Below the pieces are notes generated by a model, which was not told the DNA's origin, searched no databases, and saw only the letters and a program-made list of their open reading frames with translations. Of a stretch of 64,000 bases of DNA, positions 34,920-46,577 are shown in pieces. This stretch comes from Ecdyonurus torrentis (taxonomy: Eukaryota; Arthropoda; Insecta; Ephemeroptera; Heptageniidae), in the NCBI GenBank assembly GCA_949318235.1, contig OX439133.1, positions 18,074,099 to 18,138,098 on the forward strand, read 5' to 3'. Position numbers and translations under genes: made by a program. How positions within the stretch are numbered: the first letter of the stretch is position 1; every line of letters begins with the position of its first letter.

Positions 34920-35250
34920 ATTTTACTTTTATTTTATCACTTTCTAAGACAGTATTTTCTCTTTATAAATAAATATAATTATATTAAAATATTAAATAAA
35001 ATACTGAACAATAGATAATGATGAACACAATATAATAATAAACTGTATACCATGTTATTAAACTGGTAATTTCTAAGTGAACTTTACATCAACGTTAAAT
35101 TAAATTGAACTACTATATACTTACTTACTTACTTTTACTTTAGTTCATAATGGAATTAAGTCTCGTCTTGTTGTTATTGTAAAAACTTAGTACTTTGCAA
35201 GAAAACGAAGTTAATAAACATGTAATTACCAAGAATTGAATCAAATAAGC

Positions 35251-35253
35251 ATG

Positions 35254-35285
<32 letters not shown>
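35251..35285. repeat. Poly(A) run
   Basis: About 35 A; no attached retroelement recognised. Confidence 0.9.
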
Positions 35286-35287
<2 letters not shown>

Positions 35288-35379
35288 AAAATTAATTTAC
35301 CATACACTGAAAAGAGCAGTCTTGTAGTCGTTAACGTAAAATTGTTAACGTTAAGTTAATTATAACGTTAACTGGTTAT

Positions 35380-35541
35380 TTCTGTATATAAACAGCAATA
35401 GTAACGCAAACAGCAAATTTTACAGTTTTTTCACGCTCTCTTGTGTGGCCACATGTAAACGCTGGTAAAAACTGTCATCAGACCTCATTTTGTGTTTAAT
35501 TATTAAAAAGCACATGTTGTTTTAAGTGGTCTATGCCTTTA
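35380..35541 (-). mobile_element. Family A MITE, terminal half
   Basis: TTTACAGTTTTTTCACGCTC to AAGTGGTCTATGCCTTTAA. Confidence 0.8.
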
Positions 35542-35829
35542 AAATATATATTTACAAATATTTACAGCGTAAAAGTGCATTCACATATTATTGTTAAATT
35601 TGTTACAACTTTTCGCAGCAAATTGTAAAATAAAAAATTTATTTTGTTGGCTGTTGCGCAAAGTTACAACAAATTAAAAAATTCAGGAATATGTGATCGC
35701 ACCCCTTAATTTCATAACTAATAAGATAACCCTAGAGTTTTCTTTCAGATCTTCATATTTAATAAATTCCAACATATTTTCATTAACAATTTTAGTATTT
35801 TCAATGAAATAATTTTTAACACTATAGTG

Positions 35830-35914
<85 letters not shown>
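35830..35914. repeat. (TA)n microsatellite
   Basis: About 42 uninterrupted units. Confidence 0.98.
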
Positions 35915-35917
<3 letters not shown>

Positions 35918-36663
35918 CTCTTGGATTGTTATTATTTTTGTATACAAGATTTTTAAACAATGAATTATCTTAACAAACAATTAAAACACTGTTCTATTAC
36001 TTTAACTATACAGCAGCTGCAATATGTATTTAAAAAAACAACACGTAGATTGAAAACCATTGCCAGTTTTTGTCTCTTGTACTTTCAGATTACATCATTA
36101 TACTGACATCCTTTTTGTGCAAACAAATGAAAGGAGAGAAAAAAAAACTCTGATAGATAGAAAAATTTTTCTTTACTTTTCATTCCAGTGCACTTCATTT
36201 TATTGCATTTAATTTTAAAGCTGACAGAACATTAACGATCGACATAAATAAAGAAGATGAAATATCTCAACGATTTCTATACAAATTTAAAATCAAGCGT
36301 AACGTTCGTTCTATAAACTATACACAACTTTGGAGTCAGCCTCGATATTTGTTCTTTGATAAAAACATCTGATCATGACGTCATTACCTGTTTACTACGT
36401 TTATATGTATGGTTGATCATTGTTATTTCTTCGTTTAGAACTTTGGACCTGATAAGAATGAACGAAACTTCACAAATAAAAGTTGCATGCTCAATATGCG
36501 ACTCACTTTTATCTGCTCAAAAAACAAGATCAACCAATGAATGTGTCTTATTTTGTTGGTCAGCCAATCACTGTTAATGAGATTCACTAAACTTTACAGA
36601 ACAAACTATAAACAGATTACCGTGATTGAAAATAATAATAAATGTTGATATTTCATTTTTATC
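35915..36663. other. Spacer with an isolated CRE octamer
   Basis: GATCATGACGTCATTACCTG at about 36370 has TGACGTCA but is not inside a recognisable A, B or C copy. Otherwise no gene or repeat recognised. Confidence 0.45.
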
Positions 36664-36948
36664 TATAGAGTGTATGCGCATGACGTCATATGTAATGCGC
36701 TTGGACGCCATACTGGAGTAATAAATATCATTGCTCAGCATAGGACAAATTTCGATTTTGGCTATTGTCTTTGGAAAATCAGCTAATTTTTTGGTTATAA
36801 TTGTTCTCACATACGTGCAAGTATCTCAACTCTCAAAAATATTGCATAGTGGTTTAAACTGGCAAAATGAGTTATTTTTCTATGCCGCCCATGTTATTGA
36901 GTGATCCAACATGGCTTCGACTTTAACATGAATGCATATAGACCTTAT
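36664..36948 (+). mobile_element. Family B MITE, full-length
   Basis: TATAGAGTGTATGCGCATGA to AACATGAATGCATATAGACC. Confidence 0.9.
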
Positions 36949-37024
36949 ACAAATTTGAACTCAAGCGTAGATAGTTTATTGTGTTTGACAACAATAATAA
37001 TAATGTTGATATATTATTTTTATT

Positions 37025-37108
37025 CATAGGGTGTATGCGAATGACGTCATATTTAATACGCTTGGACGCCATATTGGAGTAATGAATATCATTTCTCAGC
37101 GTAAGATG
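37025..37108 (+). mobile_element. Family B MITE, 5' fragment
   Basis: CATAGGGTGTATGCGAATGA to CATTTCTCAGCGTAAGATG. Its upstream flank duplicates the flank of the preceding B copy. Confidence 0.85.
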
Positions 37109-37218
37109 TTATTAATCACTTCGTTTTTACTCTTACAAAAATAAAATTGTTCATATCGCTAGAAACTAGTTTGGTGTCACAACATTTTTTTTCTTTTTTA
37201 GTTTCTTTCTTTATTATG

Positions 37219-37334
<116 letters not shown>

Positions 37335-37654
37335 TTTTTTTTAAGCTTACTAAATACCCACGTATATACTGTACTTCAAGTCTGTAGATAGCTCCATTAA
37401 ATCCGTACATAAGTAATATACTGACCGAGAAGAAGGAGAAGAAGGGGAGTAACTTCACTTAAGTAGATTAAGTGCAAAGTTTATACAAGCAGACCATTAA
37501 GGTGAATTTACAAGGAAATTTAATATTCTAATTTGTCAAGACTGTAATAATGATATTAACTTTATACATGGCTAATCTTATGTATACAAGAATTACCAAA
37601 CTGTACTACGTCTTTATATTTGTAGACAGAGAAAATTGTTAAGGCACATTACCG

Positions 37655-37985
37655 AGCTGGTATGGCCGAGTGGTGAAGGCAGCTGACTCGTAACTGTGTA
37701 CTTCTCACCGAGTATAGGTTCGAGTCACTGTTAAGTGCGTACGTCAAGTGTGAGAGCACAACACATTGCACGATGCATGTTTACATGCATTCCATGACGA
37801 CATACAGTATTCGGTAGGTGCATGATTGATGTGATTGCACCGACCAGCTTGACTATATGTTTCCACGGTTTCTCTATAGGCTGTTAGGCGAATGTAGGGC
37901 TGTGTACTTAGGCCATGGCCGCCCGTGTGTTCTTTTCCATTAATTGGAAAGTCCTTAACTTTCGATAAGACAATGTCTTGAATGG
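37655..37985 (+). mobile_element. tRNA-derived SINE
   Basis: Box A TGGCCGAGTGGTGAAGGC and box B GGTTCGAGTC are close to the canonical Leu/Ser-type tRNA promoter. Body and 3' part (AAAGTCCTTAACTTTCGATA, AGACAATGTCTTG) match the copy at 21528. No poly(A) remains, because the element is cut by a family D fragment. Confidence 0.85.
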
Positions 37986-38078
37986 CTCTTATGGGAATAG
38001 AACTTCTAAAATCGTAACTCAAAATCTAGTATGGTGACCAAAATTTTTACTATTTTGTAGATACCTTATCTTAATGTA
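37986..38078 (-). mobile_element. Family D fragment
   Basis: CTCTTATGGGAATAGAACTT, TAACTCAAAATCTAGTATGG, GATACCTTATCTTAATGTAT. Confidence 0.7.
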
Positions 38079-38361
38079 TGATGTGATATTTAATGCGCTT
38101 GGAGGCCATACTGGAGTATTGAACAACATTGCTGAGCATAGGACAAACTTAGTTTAAGCCAATTTCCTATGGGAAATCTGTTAATTTTTTGTTATTTTTA
38201 TTTTACTCACATACTTGAGATACTTATTCAACATATTTACAATATCAATGCTCTCAAAATATTGCTTAGTGTTATATTAATCTGGTAATATTTGTTATTT
38301 TCCTATGCCATCCATGTTATTGAGTTATCCAACATGGCGTCAACTTTGCATACAGCCTATA
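38070..38361 (+). mobile_element. Family B MITE
   Basis: TGATATTTAATGCGCTTGGA to GCGTCAACTTTGCATACAGC. The 5' tip with the CRE octamer is degraded to GTATGATGTGATATT. Confidence 0.85.
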
Positions 38362-38383
38362 TTTCAAAATTTTCTTACTATAT

Positions 38384-38675
38384 AAACCCCTTTCACATCC
38401 TTGCGCTTTGTCGCCATGTTTATGGTGCCTAATGTATTGTCCAGCATAGGGGAAACATCATTTCTTCTAACTTTTCACTTAAAAATAGTTTATTTCAACT
38501 GAACTATTTTTTCTCATATTTTTCGAGCTTATTAGAAGCTACAAATAAGTCTTTGATTGAGGTTTGAAGCTTTTATTGCTATTAAAAAAATAAAAATGGA
38601 GTTTTTCCTATGCTTGCCTATGTATTCCTGACCAACAAAATAGCGGCTCTTAAATATGAGTACCACCGGTCTATA
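38384..38675 (+). mobile_element. Family F element, full-length
   Basis: TATATAAACCCCTTTCACATCC to CACCGGTCTATAA. ATGGCGGC is mutated here (AATAGCGGCT). Confidence 0.85.
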
Positions 38676-39051
38676 ACTTATTTTTAGTCAAATCCCACTT
38701 TACTTCCATTAAAACAAATGTGGACTTTTCAGTTTTCAATGTATTGTAATGTAATTGTAATTTTGTACTTTCAAATTATGAAAGGCGAAAAAAATATAAC
38801 CGATTTGAATTATACATCAAATGACGAGTAACACTAAATTATTTATAAATATTTTATATAAAAATAATAAAAAATTAAATTATTATATAATAAATAATTC
38901 TTATTTTATATTTGTATTTTAAACTAAAACAATAAAAATTTAATATAACAATTTATTTTATAATAAGTAATTTGTGCCGCTATTATAGAAACAAAAAATA
39001 TTAAAAAAAAAAAAAAATTACAGAGATTATTACACAAGGTTAATTCAACCT
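38676..39051. other. A+T-rich spacer
   Basis: Nothing recognised. Confidence 0.5.
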
Positions 39052-39365
39052 TATAAGGGTGTATGTATTCATGTTAAAGTCAACGTCATGTTGGATAACA
39101 CAATAACATGGGCCGCTTAGGAAAATAACTTCTTTTGCCAGTTTAAAAATCTTAACAATATTTTTGAGAGCATTGATGCTGTTAATAGCTTGAATTAGTA
39201 TCTCAAGTATGTGAGAAAAACAAAAATAATAACAACAAAAAATTAACCGATTTCCCAAAGAAAAAAGCTAAAAACCTGGTTTGTCCAATGCTGAGCAATT
39301 TTGTTCATTGATCCAGTATGGCGTCAAAGCGCATTCAGTATGACGTCATGTGGATACACTCTATT
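39052..39365 (-). mobile_element. Family B MITE, full-length
   Basis: TATAAGGGTGTATGTATTCA to CATGTGGATACACTCTATTA, with TGACGTCA intact. Confidence 0.9.
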
Positions 39366-39469
39366 ACTATAAGGAAACAAAATATTAAAAATTCAAATAT
39401 TTTTCAACTGTTATGAAAGGAAATAATAATAATAATCGAAGACTTTTATAGTAAACAAATACGTAACCT

Positions 39470-39805
39470 TAAAGCCATAGACCACACAAAACCATATGTG
39501 CTTTTTAATGAATAAACACGAAATGGGATCTTCAAAATGATGAAAATTTTTACCAGAATGTTTATGTAACCCTACGAGAGAGCATGAAAATACTATAAAA
39601 TATGCTATTTTCGTGACTATTCATGTTTATGACGTCAGAAACACGAAAAAATTAGTAAAAAATGGTGCGGGTTGTATAGATCAAAATTTTCTGGTCACTG
39701 CTTCGGAGCTACAGTTGGATTTTGAGACAAACTAAAGTCATTTATGTAAGTCCCAGCAAGTGTTTTGTGATATAAATGCTTTTGTTTTTCTCTGGTCTAT
39801 TCCTT
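39470..39805 (+). mobile_element. Family A MITE, full-length
   Basis: CTTAAAGCCATAGACCACAC to TCTGGTCTATTCCTTAA, TTAA at both ends, TGACGTCA intact. Confidence 0.9.
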
Positions 39806-40279
39806 AATATATCTGTTACATGAAGAAATAAACATTGAACACATATAAAAATCAAGAAGTATGACATGTAGCAAATAAAAAATAAAATTCAATATTTTGT
39901 CATTTGCAATAAAAATATATTTTATTTGAAGCGACGTTGTGTGAAGATAAAAAATTGTGAAGCGATCTCAATTTGATTTCACCTTGGGCAAAATATCATA
40001 TTTATTCAGCCTCTCCTCAATAATAAAAATGTTATTTTCTTTGAATGCTTATATATAAGAAATACGTACGCATATATAATATTATATGTATAAATATTTA
40101 CAAGGGTTTCATCTTGTTCAAGAAAAATTGTATCCGATTGGTAAAATATCCCGCTAAAAAAAAAAGTAAATAAACAGTGTATAATATTACGTCCCATATT
40201 TGCAAAATGCTTTAAAAATAATTTTTTCATTTTTTTATTTCTTTCAATTTTGAAGGTCTAAAAAAGAAAGAAAATGTAT
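39806..40279. other. A+T-rich spacer
   Basis: Nothing recognised. Confidence 0.5.
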
Positions 40280-40620
40280 TAAGGATTGTATATAGATGGC
40301 TTGTATCTCGAAATCTAAATAAATAAAACTTGGAAACTTTATATGATGCCATTTGAAAGTTAATAGTAACAGCTACCTATGATAAAATTTTCAGAACCCG
40401 TGACCATCAGATAAGAGAGAAAATAATTATTGAAATTAACATGGGCTCTAATGGGACTAAAACTTTAAAAATTCATAATTTAAAATCTAGCATGGTGACC
40501 CACCAAAATTTTTACATTTTTGAAGATTCTATATCCTAATGTATCCCCGTGCAAAATTTCAGATTTTTCTTTCTTTACAATTTTTTAGTCAAATCCGCAG
40601 TACCTGATTTCCCAACTTAA
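40280..40620 (-). mobile_element. Family D element, full-length
   Basis: TTAAGGATTGTATATAGATG to CTGATTTCCCAACTTAA: TTAA at both ends. Middle landmarks AGTAACAGCTACCTATGATA, ATAAGAGAGAAAATAATTAT, GCATGGTGACCCACC. Confidence 0.88.
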
Positions 40621-40957
40621 TAAAGATTTATAAAACATCATGAATGGTACACTGTATTTTAAAATAATTATTTTCATGAATATAATACTATAAATAAATA
40701 TGCTTATTGTATTGTATAACTAAAACTCTTCAGAAAAATCATAAATATTGAACGTGTTTTTTTTTATAATATATATTTTTTTATACGTTAAAGATTATTT
40801 TACGGAAATTTTGACGCAAAATGTAAAAAAACAAAAAAAAAACAGAAATAAAAAAGCAGAAATAAAAAATAAATAATGCAACACAGAAAATAAATCAATA
40901 ATATGTATTATTAACATAAAAATAATGTATTAGTAATATTATATTAAAAAGAAGTGT

Positions 40958-41268
40958 TATAGGGTGTTTTCATTCATGAATGTTAAAGTCGACGCCATGA
41001 GTGAGCGCTAAATAACATGGGCCAGTATAGGAAAATAACTAATTTTGCCAGTTTAAAAATAGTTTGCAATATTTTTGAGAGCATTGATGCTGTAACAGGT
41101 TAAATTAGTTTTTCAAGTATGCAAGAAAAATAGTAATAACAACAACAAAACCTAATTTTGCAAAGAAAAAAGCCAAAAACCAAGTTTGTCCTATGCTGAG
41201 CAATGTTATTCATTACACAAGAAGAGCATTGAAAAGTAGTGAGAATGACGTCATGTGCACACATTCTA
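40958..41268 (-). mobile_element. Family B MITE, full-length
   Basis: TATAGGGTGTTTTCATTCAT to GAATGACGTCATGTGCACAC, followed by a degraded terminus. Confidence 0.88.
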
Positions 41269-41931
41269 AAAGGAAATCATAAATTATATACCTTAAATGA
41301 TATAAAATATAAAAGTTTTGAAACTAAAAATAAAAAAATAAATAAAAAAAAAAAATAGAAGAAGAAGTAGACGATGTTTCGTATAGTCATATTATGTAAA
41401 ATGGAACAGGTAGATATTTTTCCCCTCGTGTTATTTATAAAAGCAAATGATAAAACTGTATGTTAATTTCAGAGCTCGTGATTTTCATTCTCAGACAAGG
41501 GTGACAAATTATCAAAATCCACATTAGACGACGTTATGAGGTGAAAATGTCAAAGACTGCTCGTATGATTGTTACCTATGGTGATGCGTAATCAATCAGA
41601 TGTGCGAGGGGAATCAATATAGGGGGGATTTCTAATATCCTATTACCAATTTAGCATTGCGGAACCATCGTTTGAACATAAAAAAAAAAAAAAAAAATTC
41701 AAGTGCAGTTAAAACAAAATTTATAAAACGGCCCAGAAAAATGGAACTTTTGCTTTAAGTTAAAGTAACGATATATTTGAAAAACAACTTGTCACCGGTA
41801 AAAAAGAAAAAAAGAAAAGTAAGCAGCCCCATTCAGATTTTCTGCAACTTCTTCAAATTTTTTATCCACTTTGCGTAATAAATAAAGTCCAGCCTTTACA
41901 AATTTGAAGAAGACAATCGTAATATTTCCGT
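41269..41931. other. Unassigned segment, less A+T-rich in part
   Basis: 41470-41650 has balanced composition (ATCAGATGTGCGAGGGGAAT) and two AG-type acceptors near 41473 and 41496, but no frame here extends the receptor convincingly. Unknown content. Confidence 0.4.
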
Positions 41932-41980
41932 AGTGATCCTACATGGCGTCGATTTTAACATGAATGCATGCACCCTATTA
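41932..41980 (+). mobile_element. Family B MITE, 3' tip
   Basis: ACATGGCGTCGATTTTAACA, ATGCATGCACCCTATTA. Confidence 0.75.
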
Positions 41981-42387
41981 CTGCAAAAAAATTAAACAAT
42001 GTATTGCTTGAAATCGTATTGTATTTAGTTTTTAACTTCTACATCTGACTTGTGACTTGGTATGGAGTAAAAATGTTTATAAAACGTTAATTTTAAATAT
42101 TAATTTTAATAAAATATAACAAGTAATATAAAATTTTTAATAAATTTTATATAAAATTATTTTTTATTTAATTATTAAAACACATATTTATATTTTATTT
42201 CATTTATATTTAACAAAAAAATTATATAAATAAATCACAAACACTGATAGGTATTGTAATTCTCATAACTGTGCGTTTCATTTTGGCATGTTCATTATTC
42301 CTGATAGAATAAAGAAAGAAACAGTGGTTCGGTTCACTTTTAGAAAGTCGTAATTTGCAACAAAATCAGATAATTATTTGGAACTTC

Positions 42388-42643
42388 AATGCGTAGAACA
42401 TCTGCGAACACAAAACCATGTCAAATATTCTAAAATACTGAAATGTGGCTGGAGTCATTGATTTCTAATTTATTTTTCATTTACAAAATGGCAACTGCGG
42501 ATTTGTGATGACATAAACCCGTATCTGCCATTTTGTTAATGGAAAATAAATTTTAAAGAACCAGTGGCTCAGGCCAAACGTTGATATTTAGGTATGATAG
42601 GATATTTAACATGTTTTTTTGTACAAGGTGTTCTATGCCTTCA
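42388..42643. mobile_element. Family C palindromic MITE, short-centre copy
   Basis: TGCGTAGAACATCTGCG to AAGGTGTTCTATGCCTTCAA. The G+C-rich centre and both CRE octamers are deleted, leaving GGATTTGTGATGACATAAAC. Confidence 0.85.
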
Positions 42644-42737
42644 ATATACCTATATTTAATTTATATGTCGTATTACTTGCATACATTTTATTAGAATGAT
42701 TATTTCATTTCAATTAAGGGTTTTTATTTTAAATTTT

Positions 42738-42895
42738 TTTAAGGTTATAGTCCCATAATAGCCCATATGTTAATTTAAAAGTATAATTATTTTCTCTATC
42801 ATCTGATAATTACGGTTTTTAAAAATTTTATCATAGGTAGCTGTTATTATTAATTTTTAAATGGCATCATAAAGTTTGCAAGTTTTGGATTAAAA
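42738..42895 (+). mobile_element. Family D fragment
   Basis: AGTCCCATAATAGCCCATAT, TTTTATCATAGGTAGCTGTT, AATGGCATCATAAAGTTTGC. Confidence 0.75.
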
Positions 42896-42944
42896 TGTTA
42901 ACTTAATTACAAAAAGAAAAGATAAAATAAATAAATTGTATGCA

Positions 42945-43000
42945 TTTTAGGTTCAATTCAACGCCATTTTTAATCACTCAATAACACGTGTCGGTATAAT
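42945..43000 (-). mobile_element. Family B fragment
   Basis: TTCAACGCCATTTTTAATCA and CTCAATAACACGTGTCGGTA. Confidence 0.6.
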
Positions 43001-43060
43001 AATAATAATTAACGGCTTTTATTGGGCGAAATAAGGCATTCAACCTTTCAACCTTTCAAT
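43001..43060 (-). repeat. Possible retroelement 3' tail
   Basis: Reverse strand reads CTTATTTCGCCCAATAAAAG, then CCGTTAATTATTATTATT. An AATAAA signal is followed by an (ATT)n tail. It abuts family D. Confidence 0.45.
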
Positions 43061-43399
43061 TTAAGGGTTGTATATAGATGGCTTGTATCTCAAAATCTAA
43101 AAAGAAAACTTCGAAATTTTATGATGCCATTTGAAAGTTAATAGTAACAGCTACTTATGATAAAATTTTTAGAACCCGTGACCATCAGATAAGAGAGAAA
43201 TTAATTATTGAAATTAACATGGGCTCTTATGGGACTAAAATTTCAAAAAATCATAATTCAAAATCTAGCATGGTGACCCCCCAAAATTTGTACATTTTTA
43301 AAGATACCTAATCCTAATGTATAACTGTACAAAATTTCAGATTTTTCTGTCTTTACAACTTTTTAGTCAAATCCCGCAGTAGCTGATTTCCCGCCTTAA
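43061..43399 (-). mobile_element. Family D element, full-length
   Basis: TTAAGGGTTGTATATAGATG to GCTGATTTCCCGCCTTAA, TTAA at both ends. Confidence 0.9.
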
Positions 43400-43407
43400 C
43401 CCAACTG

Positions 43408-43728
43408 TATAGGGTGTATACATTCATGTTAAACTCGACGCCATGTTGGATAACTCAATAACATGGGTGGCATAGGAAAATAACTCGTTTTGCCAGTTTA
43501 ACAACAGTATGCAATAGTTTTTTTAGAGCATTGATGTTGTTAATAGGTTAAATTAGTATATCGCATGTATACATTATATATATGGGAAGTATAATAATAA
43601 CAAAAAATTACTGATTTTCCAAAGAAAATAGCTATAAAAGAAGTTCGTCCTACACTGAGCAATGTTGTTCATTACTCCAGTATGGCGTTGAAGTGCATTT
43701 AGTATGACGTCATCTGCATACACCATAT
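43408..43728 (-). mobile_element. Family B MITE, full-length
   Basis: TATAGGGTGTATACATTCAT to CATCTGCATACACCATATTT, 8 bp after a family D copy. It carries TGACGTCA and a short ACATTATATATATGG insertion. Confidence 0.9.
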
Positions 43729-44171
43729 TTTAAGTAAGTAAAAATATATAATGAAGTGGTTTTACTTGTCAATAGTACATTTATTATTTACTGCATATTA
43801 TCTCTGAATAAATTAAATCAATTTTTGTTGAATCAATTAATTATATTTTAATTCACATCATATCGTTCACTATTACAGGGAGATATTTACTATAATTAAG
43901 ATATGCATCACATATAATATCATTATTGAATTTTATATTATAATTTAAAATATTTTTTTATAATATTAATTATAAATAAATTAATTATTATAACTTTTAA
44001 ATTACAATATTAAATTATAATATTAAAATAATAATAATAATAATAAAAAACTTAAAACTTATGTTTTAATAAATTTTATTTACATTCATATATTATTACC
44101 TCACCAATTACTTTTTGGAGTTTGAACCATCAATTTAGTCAATTTAATACAAAAAAAAATTGTGACTAGAC
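43729..44171. other. A+T-rich spacer
   Basis: Nothing recognised. Confidence 0.5.
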
Positions 44172-44502
44172 ATGCCAGGGGACCAACGTCGGCCATTAGA
44201 AAAAAATCTGAAATTTGTTGCTCAATGATGACAATGATACTTCAGCTTGAGACAATTTCAAATATATAAAAATTTTGGAAGGTCATCATGCAAATTAATT
44301 TTATATGATTTTTTGAAATTTTAAGCCCATAAGATCCAATGTTATTTTCAATAATTTTTTTTTCTTTTTTTTTTCGGGAGGGTCAAACATCTTGAAATTT
44401 TTATAACGGTTAGGTGTGACCCTTAGCTACACAATGACACCAAATGTAGCCCCTAAACACTTCTAGTTTTTGAGATATTAGTTTGGTACCCTACTACCTT
44501 AA
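44172..44502 (-). mobile_element. Family E element, full-length
   Basis: The left end AGGGGACCAACGTCGGCC and right end GGTACCCTACTACCTTAA form the inverted pair GG(T/G)AGTAGGG(T/G)ACC. Landmarks: CTTCAGCTTGAGACAATTTC, AGCCCATAAGATCCAATG, GGTTAGGTGTGACCCTTAGC. Confidence 0.85.
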
Positions 44503-45069
44503 CTTGTCACTTAATGGTAAATTTGTTGATATATTATTATTTAGACAATGTCGTCACAACTATTTAGTCATTATATTTTAAGTAATGTATCGGAACCCTC
44601 GGAACGTTTATATTGTGTCATTTCACGGATATATAAACAGGATTGGAAGCTATTGTTGAAAAAAACGTTTCTTTAATGATGAAATTCAAATTTTTGCCGC
44701 AACAATAAACATAACAATAACTATAGGAAATAAACAATAGAAACGAAATTACTCACGAAGATTTTTGAAATAACCTATAAAAACTAGAAGTGTGTTATTT
44801 AAAATTATAAATTATTTCTTCATAAAAAATCGTAACATAACAGGAAACATGTTGATGTAATTATGTTCAACCTAAATGGACCAATTGCAATGAAATATTT
44901 TTAATTGTTGCAACGTGTAAGTGAATACGATTTCTCCATAAGAAATGAATTGAGAATTGTTAAATTATTTTAAAAACCTCATTTATTACAAGTGGTCTAT
45001 TGTATTATCATTTAACTATGTTCCATTAGAGTAATAGTTTTGTCATTTTAATCTAAATTATAATCTGAA
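44503..45069. other. A+T-rich spacer
   Basis: Nothing recognised. Confidence 0.5.
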
Positions 45070-45358
45070 ATAGACCGGTTATATTTAATAGCCACTATTT
45101 TGTTGGTCAGGAATACATAGGCCAGAAGGAAACACGTAATTTTTTTTTATATAGCAAAAGAAGCTTCAAACCTCAATCAAAGCCTTATTTTTTGCTTCTA
45201 ATTAGCTCAAAGATTATGAATAAATTTCGTTCAGTTGAAATAAGCTTTTTATATTAAAAATTAGAAGAGATTATTTTTCCCCTATGCTGGACAATGCATT
45301 AGGTACCACCGTACCACAAACATGGCGACAAAGCGCAAGGATGTGCAAGGGGTCTATA
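45070..45358 (-). mobile_element. Family F element, full-length
   Basis: ATAGACCGGTTATATTTAAT to GTGCAAGGGGTCTATAG; AACATGGCGACAAAGCGCAA near one end. Confidence 0.88.
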
Positions 45359-45515
45359 GAAAAACATAACAAGTTATATCTATAAAAATACATTACATCT
45401 ACTTAATTCACAATGTTAATCTTGAGTTTTTACTATTTTTATAAACTTTTCATACAAAATCCATGCAGCTATACGTATAATAAGCCTTTGGTTTAAAAGC
45501 ACTCTGTGGTCTCTT

Positions 45516-45519
<4 letters not shown>

Positions 45520-45566
<47 letters not shown>
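45520..45566. repeat. (CT)n microsatellite
   Basis: About 23 units. Confidence 0.97.
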
Positions 45567-45569
<3 letters not shown>

Positions 45570-45858
45570 TTGAGATTCAAGAGACACTATTACTATAGAC
45601 CAAGCAAAACCAAAAGTCAAGAGCTCCCACGGTGCACAAGTGGACACAGAAATTCTATTCTTTCTACTAAAACAGATTAACTTCAAATCCTAAAATTCTT
45701 ACACAGCAAAAACATTTATATAAGAATTTCTTTAAAATTTAAATTAAAAAATATAGTAGTAGCTGTCCTTGCATTAAAAAGTAAAGTTTTTGTATTTAAT
45801 GATTCACAATTTAGATATGATTTGAACAACAAAAGGAACATTGGAACATTGAAACTTA

Positions 45859-46145
45859 TCGCGTGGTCTGAACTGGTTTTCGTTGGATCACTGAAGTTGA
45901 GCAACGTAGAGCATGGTCAATTCTTGGATGGGTAAAACCGTACAAAGACTGGCGACGTGTGTGTGCTGGCAGTTTGACCACTGCTTGCTAACGCGAGTAC
46001 AGCCAAGTGCAGCAAACTCTTGGTTTTCCCAGAGCCAGTGGTCCAGATTGCACAGATCTTGTAGTCCAGCCCAGAATAGTATGATAACAGGTTGAGTCTG
46101 AGGTCTGGTAAATCATACTCTAAAGCCAATACTGAAAAGGTTTAA
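45859..46145 (+). mobile_element. 5S rRNA-derived SINE (5S-like head 45859-45941)
   Basis: The head aligns end to end with animal 5S rRNA: CGTGGTCTGAACTGGTTTTC, GATCACTGAAGTTGAGCAAC (internal box A region), then GCATGGTCAATTCTTGGATG (box C region). Several diagnostic 5S bases are changed and the 3' stem is replaced by unrelated, less A+T-rich sequence to about 46145. That architecture is the SINE3 type, transcribed by RNA polymerase III through the 5S promoter. A degenerate 5S pseudogene is the alternative. Confidence 0.7.
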
Positions 46146-46204
46146 TCCTGGCCTACACCGAAAGTTATTTTGGTGTCATGATATTTGTTTACTTACAAAT
46201 ATAT

Positions 46205-46245
46205 TTAAGGGAGTAGGGTACTGACGCCGGCCAATAGACAAAATT
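46205..46245 (+). mobile_element. Family E, terminal fragment
   Basis: TTAAGGGAGTAGGGTACTGA, CGCCGGCCAATAGAC, then unrelated A+T-rich DNA. Confidence 0.7.
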
Positions 46246-46577
46246 TTATTTATTTATTTTATAATAATTTACAAAAATTAAAGCATGCATTTGTGTATTA
46301 ATATTTTGTAACAATTAAAATATTAAAAAAAAATAGCATTAAAATTTGAAATATATTAAGTATTTTAATATATTATATATTTTAATTACATATAATTAGT
46401 TTTTAATTAATTTTAATTTTTATTGATATTTATAAAGTATCGTTTCAAAGCTAAATAGTTGTATGTTAAACACAAACTTACATTTTCTTTCAGAGTGTTA
46501 AATGTCGTGTCGTTGGCTGATTTTAAGATTTAGAAATTAGAAAATATTAAAAAAAGTGAACATTTAAAAGTTTTAAA
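46246..46577. other. A+T-rich spacer between two E copies
   Basis: Nothing recognised. Confidence 0.5.

Noticed and set aside
36092..36150. Possible next receptor exon (acceptor TGTACTTTCAG, then YIIILTS in phase)
   Set aside because: The beta-strand-like start is tempting, but there is no usable donor before the stop and the rest does not match the family.
37660..37735. tRNA gene
   Set aside because: Box A and box B are present but the cloverleaf is not complete and the sequence continues into a repeated SINE body.
41473..41545. Two acceptor-like sites with short frames (LVIFILRQG or KGDKLSKSTLDDVM) and a GAG|GTGAAA donor
   Set aside because: Neither matches the receptor family at this position, and the better frame leaves in phase 2, unlike all other junctions. 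Kept only as an unassigned segment.
45859..45941. Functional 5S rRNA gene
   Set aside because: Multiple changes at conserved positions and loss of the 3' stem; better read as a SINE head.
45917..46129. Reverse-strand frame with TTGSGKTKS, resembling a P-loop
   Set aside because: It is antisense to the 5S-derived SINE and has no ATPase context; chance resemblance.
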